From the NCBI GenBank assembly GCA_024867545.1, contig JANFNE010000065.1, positions 186,001 through 250,000 of the forward strand: a stretch of 64,000 nucleotides of DNA. The letters are read 5' to 3'. The stretch's first letter is position 1; the number at the start of each line of letters is the position of its first letter. A program made the translations under genes and the position numbers. Below, in pieces: positions 50,935-61,128 of the stretch. The notes under the pieces are model-generated. The model was not told the DNA's origin. It saw only the letters and a program-made list of their open reading frames with translations, and did not search any database. This DNA comes from Phytopythium helicoides (Eukaryota; Oomycota; Peronosporomycetes; Pythiales; Pythiaceae).

Positions 50935-53775
50935 CATGAGAGAGCTGGTCGGAGACGCTGCGGGGCTGCCTGTCTGCTGCAGGTTCAGGTTGCATCGCAT
51001 CCGCTTGGCGAGGGCAGGCGGACGAGCGAGCGACTCAACTCAAGGTTGGACCCGCCCTCCACCGTCGAAGTCTGACTCTCGCGAAGGCAGGGAGCACCCG
51101 GGTCCTCTGTGAGTCTGTCGATCCCTCACACCCACTGGGTGACCCACACCCACGAGCAGCAACCAGCAATGGGAATGGACTTGAGGTGATGCCGGATCGT
51201 TATCCTCACATGCCTTCTCCTTCCTCCTGCAATTCAACTGCATCACTTGCGCGCCTAGTGCACATCACATCGCATGGAGCAGGACCCTCTTCCAATGTCC
51301 TCGAGATGCGATGATGCGAAGCACATTCGTCCTCCTATGGTTGAAAGTGTTGTTTCGCGTTGTTGCGCCCTCGGAGCGGGCGAATTCGCGGGACGTCGGC
51401 ATGATTGCGACCAGCCTCGCGTGCCTCCTTCTTCCATTTTGGATCGCAACGGAGTCGCCCCCGCACCACGTCTGACCCTGGCAACGGACCGCTGGGCTGT
51501 GAATGCGATCGCGGCGTATCGAGATATCGTCTCGCTCTGAACTCTAGCGCAACCAACGTACTTTACGTTGGCGATGGATGTCGCTGGTCCATCATTGTGG
51601 TGCCGTCAATGGCGAGCTGCCAGTCGTCGTCGGTGGTTGTGGTCGTCGGTGGTTGTGGATACAGTACGGGCGGCAGCAGCTTCAAGTTGAAGGACGAGGA
51701 GGAGCCGATTGTACGCACGGGATCGAGTCATCGCGGACCGCATGCAACTGTTGCGCACGCCACCGGTCGGTATGATTGCTTCGTGTCCGTCGCGCTACTG
51801 CTGCGCTTGTGCAGCGTAAATCGCTACGCAACCACTCCCACGCACGCACACACACCTTGGTCTGATTATCTCTGAAGGTACGGTACAACATCAACGCAAG
51901 CAACGACGCCACAAGGCTGCTTCGCTTTACTTGTTAGCACCATTGTGCCACGAGGACATGATGACTCGCTGCGCGGAATGCTGCGTTCCGAATGCGCTCC
52001 GAAGGCAGCCAAGGGAAATCCTTGCGTGAAGATTGCTCTATGAATACTAGGAAGGTGACGATTGGCGATCAACTTCAAAGTAACTCGACCCTGAGCCATC
52101 GGGCCATCAGACCGGTCCTCCGCTCTGGAAGAACTCAACAATATAATGTACGGCATACCAGATTTAGAGATGGCATCCGTTCTCCATTGTGAGGCACGGA
52201 GTTTTCGCCTTGAGCTTGCCCACTAAGCTCTGTGAGATGGAGATTTTGCTCTGTGTGATGGAGATTTTGCGTTCCATGTTGCTTTGCTTGAGTATGCGAG
52301 AGGCAAAGTGGCCAAGCCAAGGTAGTAAGATTTTTTTTTTCTATGTTGTGCCGTGAGCTATACGAAACGTGTGCACTATTTTCTTCACTTGGGGTCTGGT
52401 GGCCCAATGGCTCAGGGTCGAGCTACTTTGGAGTTGATCACCAATCGCCACCTTCCTCCTTCCTAGTATTCATAGAGCGATCTTCACGCAAGGGTTTTCC
52501 TTTGCTGACTTCGGAGCGCATTCTGAATGCAGCATTCCGCGCAGCGAGTCATCATGTCCTCGTGACACAATGGTGCTAACAAGTAAAGCGAAGCAGCCTT
52601 GTGGCGTTGTTGCTTGCGTGCTCCACGTTCGGCTTCGACAAGCAGCCAGCAACGAGCGACGAGCGGCTGCAGCTGGCCGCGCTCGGCACCGTTCCGCTAG
52701 GCGGCGATTTTGTGTTCAGCACCACCGGGAGCGCTGAACATCGTTCGGTCGGCCATTCCTTCGTGTGCCTAGCGCTACAAACTGTAGTGGCGTTCCTCAT
52801 CACGCGGCCATCGAGGCGATCCGCGTCGACGAGCCGCTACTTTGGGTCTCCGCGGTACAAATTGCACTGTGAGGGGACCAGGTCGGCGCAGCGAATGTAG
52901 CAGTAGCGCGACGGACACGAAGCAATCGCGAACATCATACCGAATGGATGTCACCGCCAAGGTGGCGTGCGCAACAGTTGCATGGGGTCCGCGGTGACTC
53001 GATCCCGTGCGTACAATCGGCTCCTCCTCTTCCTTCAACTTGAAGCTGCTACCGCTCATACTGTATCCACAACCACCGACGACCACAACCACCGACGACG
53101 ACTGGCAGCTCGCCATTGACGGCACCACAATGGACCAGCGACAACCATCGCCAACGTAAAGTACGTTGGTTGCGCTGGAGTTCAGAGCGAGACGATATCT
53201 CGATACGCCGCGATCGCATTCACAGCCCAGCGGTCCGTTGCCAGGGTCAGACGTGGTGCGGGGGCGCCTCCGTTGCGATCCAAAATGGAAGAAGAAAGTA
53301 CGCGAGGCTGGTCGCCACCATGCCGACGTCCCGCGAATTCGCCCGCTCCGAGAGCGCAACAACGCGAAACAACACTTTCAACCATAGGAGGACGAATGTG
53401 CTTCGCATCATCGCATCTCGAGGACATTGGAAGAGGGTCCTGCTCCATGCGATGTGATGTGCACTAGGCGCGCAAGTGATGCAGTTGAATTGCAGGAGGA
53501 AGGAGAAGGCGTGTGAGGATAACGATCCGGCATCACCTCCAATTCATTGGTTGCTGGTCGTGGGTGTGGGTCACCCAGTGGGTGTGAGGGATCGACAGAC
53601 TCACAGAGGAGGCGGATCCTCTCTGCCTTCGCGAGTCAGACTTCAATGTCAGAAGGCGGGTCCAACCTTGAGTCGCTCACTCGCCAACCAGCACTCACTA
53701 AGAGGGCGTGATGCAACCTGAAGCTGCAGCAGATAGGCAAGCAGACCTATTGGGGCCAACTACATGTATGCTGTT
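50935..53775. repeat. Large imperfect inverted repeat (arms of 1.2-1.4 kb)
   Basis: The left arm (about 50935-52130) reappears as its reverse complement in the right arm (about 52385-53775), around a loop of about 255 bp. Clear anchors: CTCGAGGACATTGGAAGAGG in the right arm near 53418 and its complement near 51288 in the left; TAGTATTCATAGAGC near 52467 and its complement near 52038. The arms differ by scattered substitutions and small indels, and the right arm has about 280 extra bp at 52625-52905. Short open frames in the arms (for example one with a CDPKWKK motif) are mirrored in both but resemble no protein I know. It could be two inverted copies of an uncharacterised mobile element or a local inverted duplication. 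No target-site duplication found by eye. Confidence 0.82.
52625..52905. repeat. Segment present only in the right arm of the inverted repeat
   Basis: About 280 bp without counterpart in the left arm, where a shorter, unrelated stretch (around 51810-51890) occupies the position. It is either an insertion in the right arm or a replacement in the left. Confidence 0.5.
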
Positions 53776-53891
53776 TCTGATAATGTATCGAGCACTAAGA
53801 CAGCAAAATCAAAGCAGCATTCAACACCGACGCTCTACTCGACGGACGGACTGGTGGACGACGCCGCTGCTCTTTATACACACCCGCGCTC

Positions 53892-55058
53892 TCATAGCAG
53901 AAGATTTTCAGTCTGATGCTCGACGGCGGCCATGGTAGGCACCGGTGGAGGTGGTGCTCGCTTGATCGGCGTTGAAGGCCACGTCATTTCGTCCTCTGGA
54001 GTCTGTGATACCGCCGATGTCGTGGACGCGCTGGGCGATGGCGGCGCGAGCTGCATGAGGTTTTGCATCTGGTCCAGGTTCTCCTGCTGCAGCTTCTCGC
54101 ATCGCAGCACCGTCTCGGTGAGAAGCACGAGCAGTCCGCTGTGCATCTCCTCCTGCTCCTTGCAAAACATCTCGACGTCGTCTGACAGCGTGCCGGTCGA
54201 GGATGTCGATGACGAGGTCGTGGGTCGCTCCATGTCGTCGTCCGGGAAGAAGGACGACGGGCGAGCAATGCTCCCGCGGCTGACTGGCGCCGTATGGGCA
54301 AGCGAGGACCGTGGCGACGTCTGCACGTTCTGGTTGGTGCGGAAGCCGAGCGTGATAGGACGACTCGTGTTCTTGAGCTTCTGCACAATGTCTCGGAAGC
54401 GCATGTCGTCAACACGGTCGTCGTTGACGGTCACGAGCTGGTCGCCGAGGCGGCAGTTGGCCATGCCCGTAGTCACTCCGTCGGCGTGCTGCAGCACGGC
54501 GATCTGCGCGCCAACCTTGTTGGTCGAGAAGTTGCGCAGCGAGATGCCGCACTCGCCGCTGACCCACATGACCGAGTAGTCCCACGCGTTGCCGCCGCCT
54601 CCCGTCCTGCCCATTAAGCTAGACGCCGACGACTGGCGCGGCAGCGACCGCTGGCTGGGTCTCTGGAACTGGTGCCCGCTGCCATAGTGTCGGAAGTTGG
54701 GGTGCGAGTAGCGACCACCCGTGCCGTTGGCAGCCTGCAGTGCGTCGCTGTAGCGCGTGGACCCAGCCGCGGGCTTGTGCAGGTCTCCTCGCAGCGCGTT
54801 CTCTCCGCCCGTGATGCTGATGCGCTCGAGGTCCGGGGCCGCGAATGGCGTGAAGATGCTCTGTCGGTCTCCGAAGCGGTCGTCGCCCTTGGCCACGGGC
54901 GAGGCCGCCAGCAGGTGCTCGTACATCTTGCTCTTCTTCTCCATCTCGAGCCGCAGCTTCTTGAGCTCGGCCACGAGCTCCGGCAGGCTGCGCGCCAGCT
55001 CGGCGGACGCCTCGTCCTCGGCCGTCGCGTCCACGTCAATTGCCGGCGGGCTCTCCAT
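53892..55058 (-). CDS. PDZ domain and coiled-coil protein
   Basis: Intact, intronless, 388 residues from the ATG at 55058. Seen: an N-terminal coiled coil (ELARSLPELVAELKKLRLEME, about residues 20-50), a disordered Ser/Gly-rich stretch, a PDZ domain (about 160-250) with ECGISLRNFSTNKVGAQIAVL, MANCRLGDQLVTVNDDRVDD and FRDIVQKLKNTSRPITLGF, then a Ser/Thr-rich linker, a second helix (EMFCKEQEEMHSGLLVLLTETVLRCEKL) and a Pro-rich tail. The carboxylate-binding GLGF-type loop reads CGISL. It is probably a scaffold that binds C-terminal peptides; its partners are unknown. Confidence 0.8.
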   Translation of the reverse strand: MESPPAIDVDATAEDEASAELARSLPELVAELKKLRLEMEKKSKMYEHLLAASPVAKGDDRFGDRQSIFTPFAAPDLERISITGGENALRGDLHKPAAGSTRYSDALQAANGTGGRYSHPNFRHYGSGHQFQRPSQRSLPRQSSASSLMGRTGGGGNAWDYSVMWVSGECGISLRNFSTNKVGAQIAVLQHADGVTTGMANCRLGDQLVTVNDDRVDDMRFRDIVQKLKNTSRPITLGFRTNQNVQTSPRSSLAHTAPVSRGSIARPSSFFPDDDMERPTTSSSTSSTGTLSDDVEMFCKEQEEMHSGLLVLLTETVLRCEKLQQENLDQMQNLMQLAPPSPSASTTSAVSQTPEDEMTWPSTPIKRAPPPPVPTMAAVEHQTENLLL

Positions 55059-56028
55059 CTTGTCGCTGCGCTACGCTGGACGAGGAATAGCTAGTCGCGC
55101 GCCACGCGGGACTCGTACTTCTCGAGTGCCAAGAAGTTGGGCGAATGCTCCCTCCTCCTTCCTCCCTTTTTTTTCTGGGGGGCACAGTGCGATTGGGACT
55201 CTTGCGCTCAGTATGCGTTCGTAGCTCTTCGTTTGACTTGGATTCAGTATGGGAGAGGCGCACCCAAGAGGGAGCATGCACTGATGTAAGATGGGTTTGG
55301 TGAGATGTGATTGGCGGAGACGAGAGAGCGTCCGGCGGCTCTGGGCCGACCATAGTCAGTTCAAGTCAGAACAGAAAAGCTCCCATCGGCAGAGGGATGC
55401 CAGCCGCACCACCACCGCCGCATACATCACATTTGGCTGCCCGACTGAAATTTGCTGCCTCGAGCTCATGCATAGGGCGTGCGGGGGGAAGGCGGCATGT
55501 GACGAGAACTGCTGGTGATGCGGGACTCGAAGCTCGATATCATATCGGCAACATGCGGTGGGTGGGTGATGGATTGATCAGCACCAGCCTGTCCAGCATC
55601 CAGACCGGCTCGTTTGTGTGATGACGATGGAGACCTCTTCGCCGCCACCTTCATAGTCGCCGTCGGGTTGTGGGGAAAAACCCACGACCCCGAATACTGT
55701 GTAGCATGTCGGAAAGCGGAGATAGAGCGGCCGAGTGGATGGGTCATTGTAGGTGCCATGTCGAGTCAGCCCACGCTGCTTCAACGCGAGTGATTTGCAA
55801 CGCCGCGCGGCTCCGCGACTCACGCTGCCTTCGGTCACAGGACAGGCCACCAATGTCATTCACATCCTGGTCGCCACGCCGCAGCTTTCGTCTCGTTGTC
55901 GGCATGGCTATTCGTTCCTTCTCATTTGGATCCATGTGGACCACACGCGAACTTGACCCAGTTGCACCTCGAAATAGCAAGTCGCTTCAACTTGGCTGGC
56001 AATCCACAACACGCTTCATTCAGCATCC
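55059..56028. other. Divergent intergenic region
   Basis: About 970 bp between the PDZ and LRR/EF-hand genes. Open frames here are short and show no family features. No repeat or RNA gene noticed. Confidence 0.5.
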
Positions 56029-59000
56029 ATGCTTGCAGCCAATGTTGCCGAGGTTGCCACGGCGGAGTCGGGATTTGAGCCGATTCAGTCACCTGCGAAG
56101 AAACTCGAACGACTCGCACCGACGAGAAAGTCGCTACCTGCCAAGAATTCCAAGCGCAGACTCCGAGGAAAACCAGCACGGCCATGCGAGAGCACCGCCA
56201 AAACGCAACCCAACGAAGACGCAGCGAGCGATAGCGAAGACGACAGTGACGGATCTCCTGGTGATCGATGGGACATCTCGAGATTAAATGGTCACTGGGA
56301 GATCGACGCCGAGCTCAAACGCAATTTGCCAGCTATGGCCCGTATTCGGCGAGGTACCAACGAGACTGCCGGCAGCAAGTTCTTGCGCCTCACCAAGCTC
56401 CCTTGCCCCGTCTCACCAGTTCCGAACGCGGATGGAGACCCAATCATTGGCTGCGAGATAGATCCATCTGCATTACCACACCCATTGTCGAGGCGTTTGT
56501 CGTCGCAAGCAAGGTCGATTGCTACAATCGTCACACCAGAGGTGAAAGCCAAGTACTTTGGAGGTGCGGCTTCCAAGACGGAGTGCTACAGCATCTTCCG
56601 CAAGCTCGCAGCACAAAAGTATTTGACGACGTCGACGTTGACCGAGTTCCTCGAGGAGCAAAAGCTTCGTAAAAACACTACATCAAGCGAGCTAGAGTCG
56701 CACCGAGGGCAGCATGATGATGCCGAGCTTACCCTTGACGGAAGTGAACACTTTAGCTCCAACCAACGAAAACGACAAGTTCAGTGGTCGCCCGACAAAC
56801 AGGACGATACTTCATCTCCATTGTTGAAGAACGTACCACCTCTATCAATGCCAAGTGAATCAACCGCTAGCTCCTCCAGACTGAAATCGTCTGGACAATC
56901 TCGCCAACAACACCACAGTTTATATGATGAGGACAGCACAGAGTTTGGTCTCTTTTCCCAACAGCTGACTGCACGCCATAAGTTCGCAACGCTGTGTCTG
57001 GACCGGGAGCTTCCACCGTGCATCCGACTCATCATCCGAAACTACTTTGCTCCTGAAATCAACGTTTCGCACATGGCCATTGGTGACGATCTCGCCGAGG
57101 TTTTCGCAAAATGCCTACTCGATTTGCCCATGGTCACAGGCCTAAATGTGCGAAACAACCGGCTAAAAGATGCTGGGCTGCGTGCAATCATCGATGTGAT
57201 CGTTTCAAAGCACGACATGCACCACGTTGACTTGTCGGAAAACAAGGTCGATGGCGACGCATCTGGTGCACTAGCTACCTATCTTGGATCTTCGCGTTGC
57301 TCACTTCAGAGCCTGAAGCTTGCTCACGCAGATGTCGATGACGATGAATTGTCAGCTTTCACGCGTGCCCTCCACACAAACACCTCGTTACAAGCCCTTG
57401 ACGTCTCCAACAATCTTATCGGAAGTTCCGAAAATCTCAATGTAGTTCGTCCGTCGATTGTCACTGGTGGCGAGGCGCTCGCAACAATGCTGAGTATCAA
57501 CCAAACTCTTACTAGCCTCGACTTGTCCTGGAACTATTTACGACTCGGTGGTGCCATTGAGCTCGGACGCGCACTTGCTTACAACTCGTCTCTTCGAGAG
57601 CTTCACCTGGCGTACAATGCATTTGGGGATGCTGGAGCTCAGGCAATAGGCGAGTCACTGCTTGTAAACTCGTCGTTGATGACCCTTAATCTCGGTCACA
57701 ACAACATCCCAGCAGAAGGTGCCCTGACGATTGCGAACGCGCTAAAAGCCAACCCCCATGCCCCGCTCTCCGTACTCAATGTCGACGGCAACCCACTTGG
57801 TCAAACTGGGGGAAGAGCAATGCTGCACGCAGTTGCTGCTCGACCCGAACGGAAACTTGCTGTTTCCATGGAGGGCTGCAACTTTGACCTGACGAGTACT
57901 GACGCATTTGACCCAGCCGAAGCGACAGGAAGTTACGATCTCAACATGGAGGTTCCGTATGAGCGTGCGATTGCTCTCGAACTGCTACGTGTCGCCAACA
58001 CTAAGCAAGGCTGCAAATTTTTGTCCATTACCCACATATCTGGCAAGCAGAAGCGAACAATCAAAGTGGAACTGCGCGAGATCGAAGGATCCGATGCTCG
58101 ACGTCGCTTGCTCAAGACTGCTGGCATCTTGACGGATGCTGCTGCTGATGAAGAGCAGATCAAGACGTACAAGCTTGACCGGGATTCGCTTCGAGCAGTG
58201 TTCGCAGAGCTCGACGCGGATGAGTCAGGGTTTATCGATGAAGAAGAACTTCGAATCGGCATGCATAGGTTGCAACTGGTGTTTCAAGACGAGGATATCC
58301 CCCGTTATATCGCGCTTTATGATGTTGATGGCACCGGCACGATTGAGTTTGAGGAGTTTGCGGAGCTCATTGGAAGCTTTCATCTCGAGACGGACCATTT
58401 TCCGCGCCACTGCGTTGACGTTGAGACGAATCGACCATTCGAGATCCCGTCAGACGGGCGTTTGCTCATCGACTTTGCAGACTTTCACGTATCAACAGAC
58501 CAAGACAATGCGCACTCTCGCGCAGGCGTCGAGCGACTTATTGAAAACATCAGTTCGAGCAAGAACAAGGGTCAGATGCTCGGCATGGCCAAGTCAGGAC
58601 TGTACTTTCGCACAAACGAGGCGCAACTTCTCCTCGAGTCGGTTTCAGATGCTTATGATGTCGCGCAAGCCGTCATGTTGCTGCTACCGAATATGGTGGA
58701 TCCAAAAAATGCATACACGCTAGTCGAGCAAAATTTGGATTCCTCTCAGCGCGTGCGCATTCAGCATCTCATGGGCTCCGCCCTTCCTCCAATCCTGGGC
58801 TTGAGCTCAGCCCACTATCGTCTTGACCTCAGCCTCGATATGGATCGATTGACAATCAAGAAACTTGTAGAGAATAGTAACCGAACAGCTTTTCTGCGCA
58901 AAAAGGCAGGACTGAAGGACACAAGCCAGCACGGGAACTACCAGGGATTTCGGAATGAGACGCTCAACAACAAACCCTTTGTATTGGAGCCCTCGTTTCT

Positions 59001-60267
59001 GGACACTATGCCAAAGTTCGGCACGCTCGAGCTCGACTACGTGCAAATCGGTCGTCCCACACCAATACCACGCCCTATTTCAACAAAGCGGCTCAAACAG
59101 ATCGTGGATGTGTGCCAATTGCCGCAGATGGGGCCAGCCATGGGTGTTCAAACTTTAAGTAGAGCAGGCGGCGCTATGAGCTCAAGCCGTGCGGCGCCGT
59201 CGCCTCCATCGTCCCGGACAGGATCCTCCACGATCAATAAGCGAGCATCGATCGGTTTGGCTGGAAACGTACCAGGATCCCAACTAAGTGGATCTGGTCT
59301 GAATTTGCCATACACAGGACAGTTTCCCCCACGTAGACCATTCTCTCGTGCGCTCTTTGCGGAACTCGAAACCTTGAAAACGACTTCGAATCATATCAAG
59401 TTTGGGGAAGGCCTCAACCGGGCAATCGAGCTTCGCTCCCTCGAAAATGTTGGCTCTGATAGTGTTGAACCGTGTAATGGCCAGCCTCGTCGAGTTTCCA
59501 ATGCCCGGAGAGACTTTGATGATGATGATGATGATGACGACGACAGCACAGATATTGATGGTGTCGGTTCAAAGGTCGTAGATTCTGGTCCCATAGCAAC
59601 AGGGAGTCCAGCACCACCACCTCAGCGAGAGTACTGCACCGCCCGAAGGCTGCTGTTCAACTTGCAGTGGTGCCTTGCAACTCATTGGATCACGGTGCAG
59701 CACGCCGTCGCACTGCTTGCTCTGTGGCCAGAGGCATTTTCGTCTTCACGTTGCGATTTCGCATGCGTTCTTTTTGATCGGATCGTCGACCTGCACAACT
59801 TTTGTGGCGTGCTCTCGGCTCTCACGGACGAGGAGGCCGCGCAGTGCATCTACCGGCTCGGGTGGCTCAACATTTGGACACCATTACTCCCTGATAACTA
59901 CTACCAGCTAGAGCTAGCACGATACGAGGAGCGTGAGGTGGCCAAGGCGCTTGTGAGACTGGCAATCGATGAACCCGGCGAGAACTGGCAGGGTGAGACG
60001 TTCGGTTGGACGCGCGAAGAGCCGATCCCGGGCTGGGAGCTCAACATGTCGTGGCTTAAGGATGGCGGGTTCCCCGAGAAGGGCTTCCTGAGTCTCGAGT
60101 ATTACTCGGGCGCCGACAAGGGCTGCGGCCCCGTGTGGCCGACGCGGCGAGAGCTCGCGGCCGGCACGCTGTGCGGACTCCCGGACGACGTTGAGCAGCT
60201 CGTGCAGCACGTGGACTCGCTGTCCATGATGTCAAGACAGCGAAATCGCCGCGATAGCCGCGTGTAA
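56029..60267 (+). CDS. LRR and EF-hand protein, 1412 residues
   Basis: Intact, intronless and very long. Domains in order: about 340 mostly disordered residues; leucine-rich repeats of the ribonuclease-inhibitor type (about 345-610; LNVRNNRLKDAGLRAIIDVI, LDVSNNLIG, LDLSWNYLRLGGAIELGRAL, LHLAYNAFGDAGAQAIGESL, LNLGHNNIPAEGALTIANAL); a pair of EF-hands near 720-775, with calcium loops DADESGFIDEEE and DVDGTGTIEFEE that keep the usual acidic positions; a conserved region (about 810-1040) with helix-rich repeats (RLIENISSSKNKGQMLGMAKSGL, MVDPKNAYTLVEQNLDSSQ); a run of nine Asp near residue 1165; and a C-terminal domain with TARRLLFNLQWCLATHWITV and YRLGWLNIWTPLLPDNYY. Probably a calcium-responsive scaffold; flagellar or cytoskeletal roles are possible but unproven. 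Confidence 0.82.
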   Translation: MLAANVAEVATAESGFEPIQSPAKKLERLAPTRKSLPAKNSKRRLRGKPARPCESTAKTQPNEDAASDSEDDSDGSPGDRWDISRLNGHWEIDAELKRNLPAMARIRRGTNETAGSKFLRLTKLPCPVSPVPNADGDPIIGCEIDPSALPHPLSRRLSSQARSIATIVTPEVKAKYFGGAASKTECYSIFRKLAAQKYLTTSTLTEFLEEQKLRKNTTSSELESHRGQHDDAELTLDGSEHFSSNQRKRQVQWSPDKQDDTSSPLLKNVPPLSMPSESTASSSRLKSSGQSRQQHHSLYDEDSTEFGLFSQQLTARHKFATLCLDRELPPCIRLIIRNYFAPEINVSHMAIGDDLAEVFAKCLLDLPMVTGLNVRNNRLKDAGLRAIIDVIVSKHDMHHVDLSENKVDGDASGALATYLGSSRCSLQSLKLAHADVDDDELSAFTRALHTNTSLQALDVSNNLIGSSENLNVVRPSIVTGGEALATMLSINQTLTSLDLSWNYLRLGGAIELGRALAYNSSLRELHLAYNAFGDAGAQAIGESLLVNSSLMTLNLGHNNIPAEGALTIANALKANPHAPLSVLNVDGNPLGQTGGRAMLHAVAARPERKLAVSMEGCNFDLTSTDAFDPAEATGSYDLNMEVPYERAIALELLRVANTKQGCKFLSITHISGKQKRTIKVELREIEGSDARRRLLKTAGILTDAAADEEQIKTYKLDRDSLRAVFAELDADESGFIDEEELRIGMHRLQLVFQDEDIPRYIALYDVDGTGTIEFEEFAELIGSFHLETDHFPRHCVDVETNRPFEIPSDGRLLIDFADFHVSTDQDNAHSRAGVERLIENISSSKNKGQMLGMAKSGLYFRTNEAQLLLESVSDAYDVAQAVMLLLPNMVDPKNAYTLVEQNLDSSQRVRIQHLMGSALPPILGLSSAHYRLDLSLDMDRLTIKKLVENSNRTAFLRKKAGLKDTSQHGNYQGFRNETLNNKPFVLEPSFLDTMPKFGTLELDYVQIGRPTPIPRPISTKRLKQIVDVCQLPQMGPAMGVQTLSRAGGAMSSSRAAPSPPSSRTGSSTINKRASIGLAGNVPGSQLSGSGLNLPYTGQFPPRRPFSRALFAELETLKTTSNHIKFGEGLNRAIELRSLENVGSDSVEPCNGQPRRVSNARRDFDDDDDDDDDSTDIDGVGSKVVDSGPIATGSPAPPPQREYCTARRLLFNLQWCLATHWITVQHAVALLALWPEAFSSSRCDFACVLFDRIVDLHNFCGVLSALTDEEAAQCIYRLGWLNIWTPLLPDNYYQLELARYEEREVAKALVRLAIDEPGENWQGETFGWTREEPIPGWELNMSWLKDGGFPEKGFLSLEYYSGADKGCGPVWPTRRELAAGTLCGLPDDVEQLVQHVDSLSMMSRQRNRRDSRV

Positions 60268-61128
60268 GCGAGTGACTGCACTGTGGAGCCGTTGCGTGCG
60301 TCGGTCTGATGTGGCTGCTAACGAGTTGGCATCTACCACTTCAACCACTGCAGCAATGGGGAGATGAGATGGTGATGTGGATGGATGCCGTTCATCGGAA
60401 GAACGCGAGTCACACGTGACAAAGAATCTCTCGCCGCACGACTGGATACTGCCAGAGTCCCACGATGGAGTGACGCGAATGCCATCGGCGGTGCTGGGCG
60501 GTTTGCCATGCGGAGGGTGTCCCAGCGACCAGAGGAGCTGGAATTGAAGCGCGCCATGCAGTAATCGCCCGAATGGTTGGGGGTAGCGGTTTTTGACTTG
60601 GTTTTTGTATGATGCCACCTGTCCATGGCGTGCGTGCTATACATTTCAACGGATTTTACGTCGGAATTGGAAAGCGTCACGTTGTCTGGCTTCAATACCT
60701 AGCTTTTAGTATGGCGAGCGTTTCGGTAATCTACAGTACGTGCGCTGAATTTTTTAACTTGCGTAAGATATGCAGACAGGCTTCTAGAATTTAGAAAAAC
60801 ACAATAAAAACTGTCGCAACGTCTTCAGACCGACGTCACTGTTCCGATCTTGCGCCATCGGCCGCAGCAAATGTTTCTGGCCGCGCTCCATGCGTGCAAC
60901 GGCTCCCATGGGATGAATTTGCTGCAGTCAACAAGTTCGTCCGCTCTGCTTCTCCCCCCGGAGGCTGCGAGGGCTCTCGGCGGACTCAACTCGCCGCCTT
61001 CCGCGCTATCTTCTCCGCCGCGGTCGGTACCTAGATTGCGCGCCGGCCAATTTGACACTTCCGCATTGCCCCTGCGAGGTACAGTAGGCGCCAAGTGAGA
61101 CCGAGGTGCGCGCCACGCGTGACTCGCC
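60268..61128. other. Intergenic region, no supported gene
   Basis: About 860 bp. The part around 60640-60830 is AT-rich; 60960-61080 is GC-rich and may be the promoter/5' UTR of the next gene. Confidence 0.5.

Noticed and set aside
52775..53362. 195-codon minus-strand frame in the right arm of the inverted repeat
   Set aside because: A similar frame in the left arm (51405-51875) has different ends, low-complexity Val/Gly and Ser runs and no recognisable domain; not enough to call a gene.
55670..56287. 205-codon plus-strand frame overlapping the LRR/EF-hand start
   Set aside because: Overlaps the long intact gene in another frame, with Arg/Ser-rich composition and no family features.
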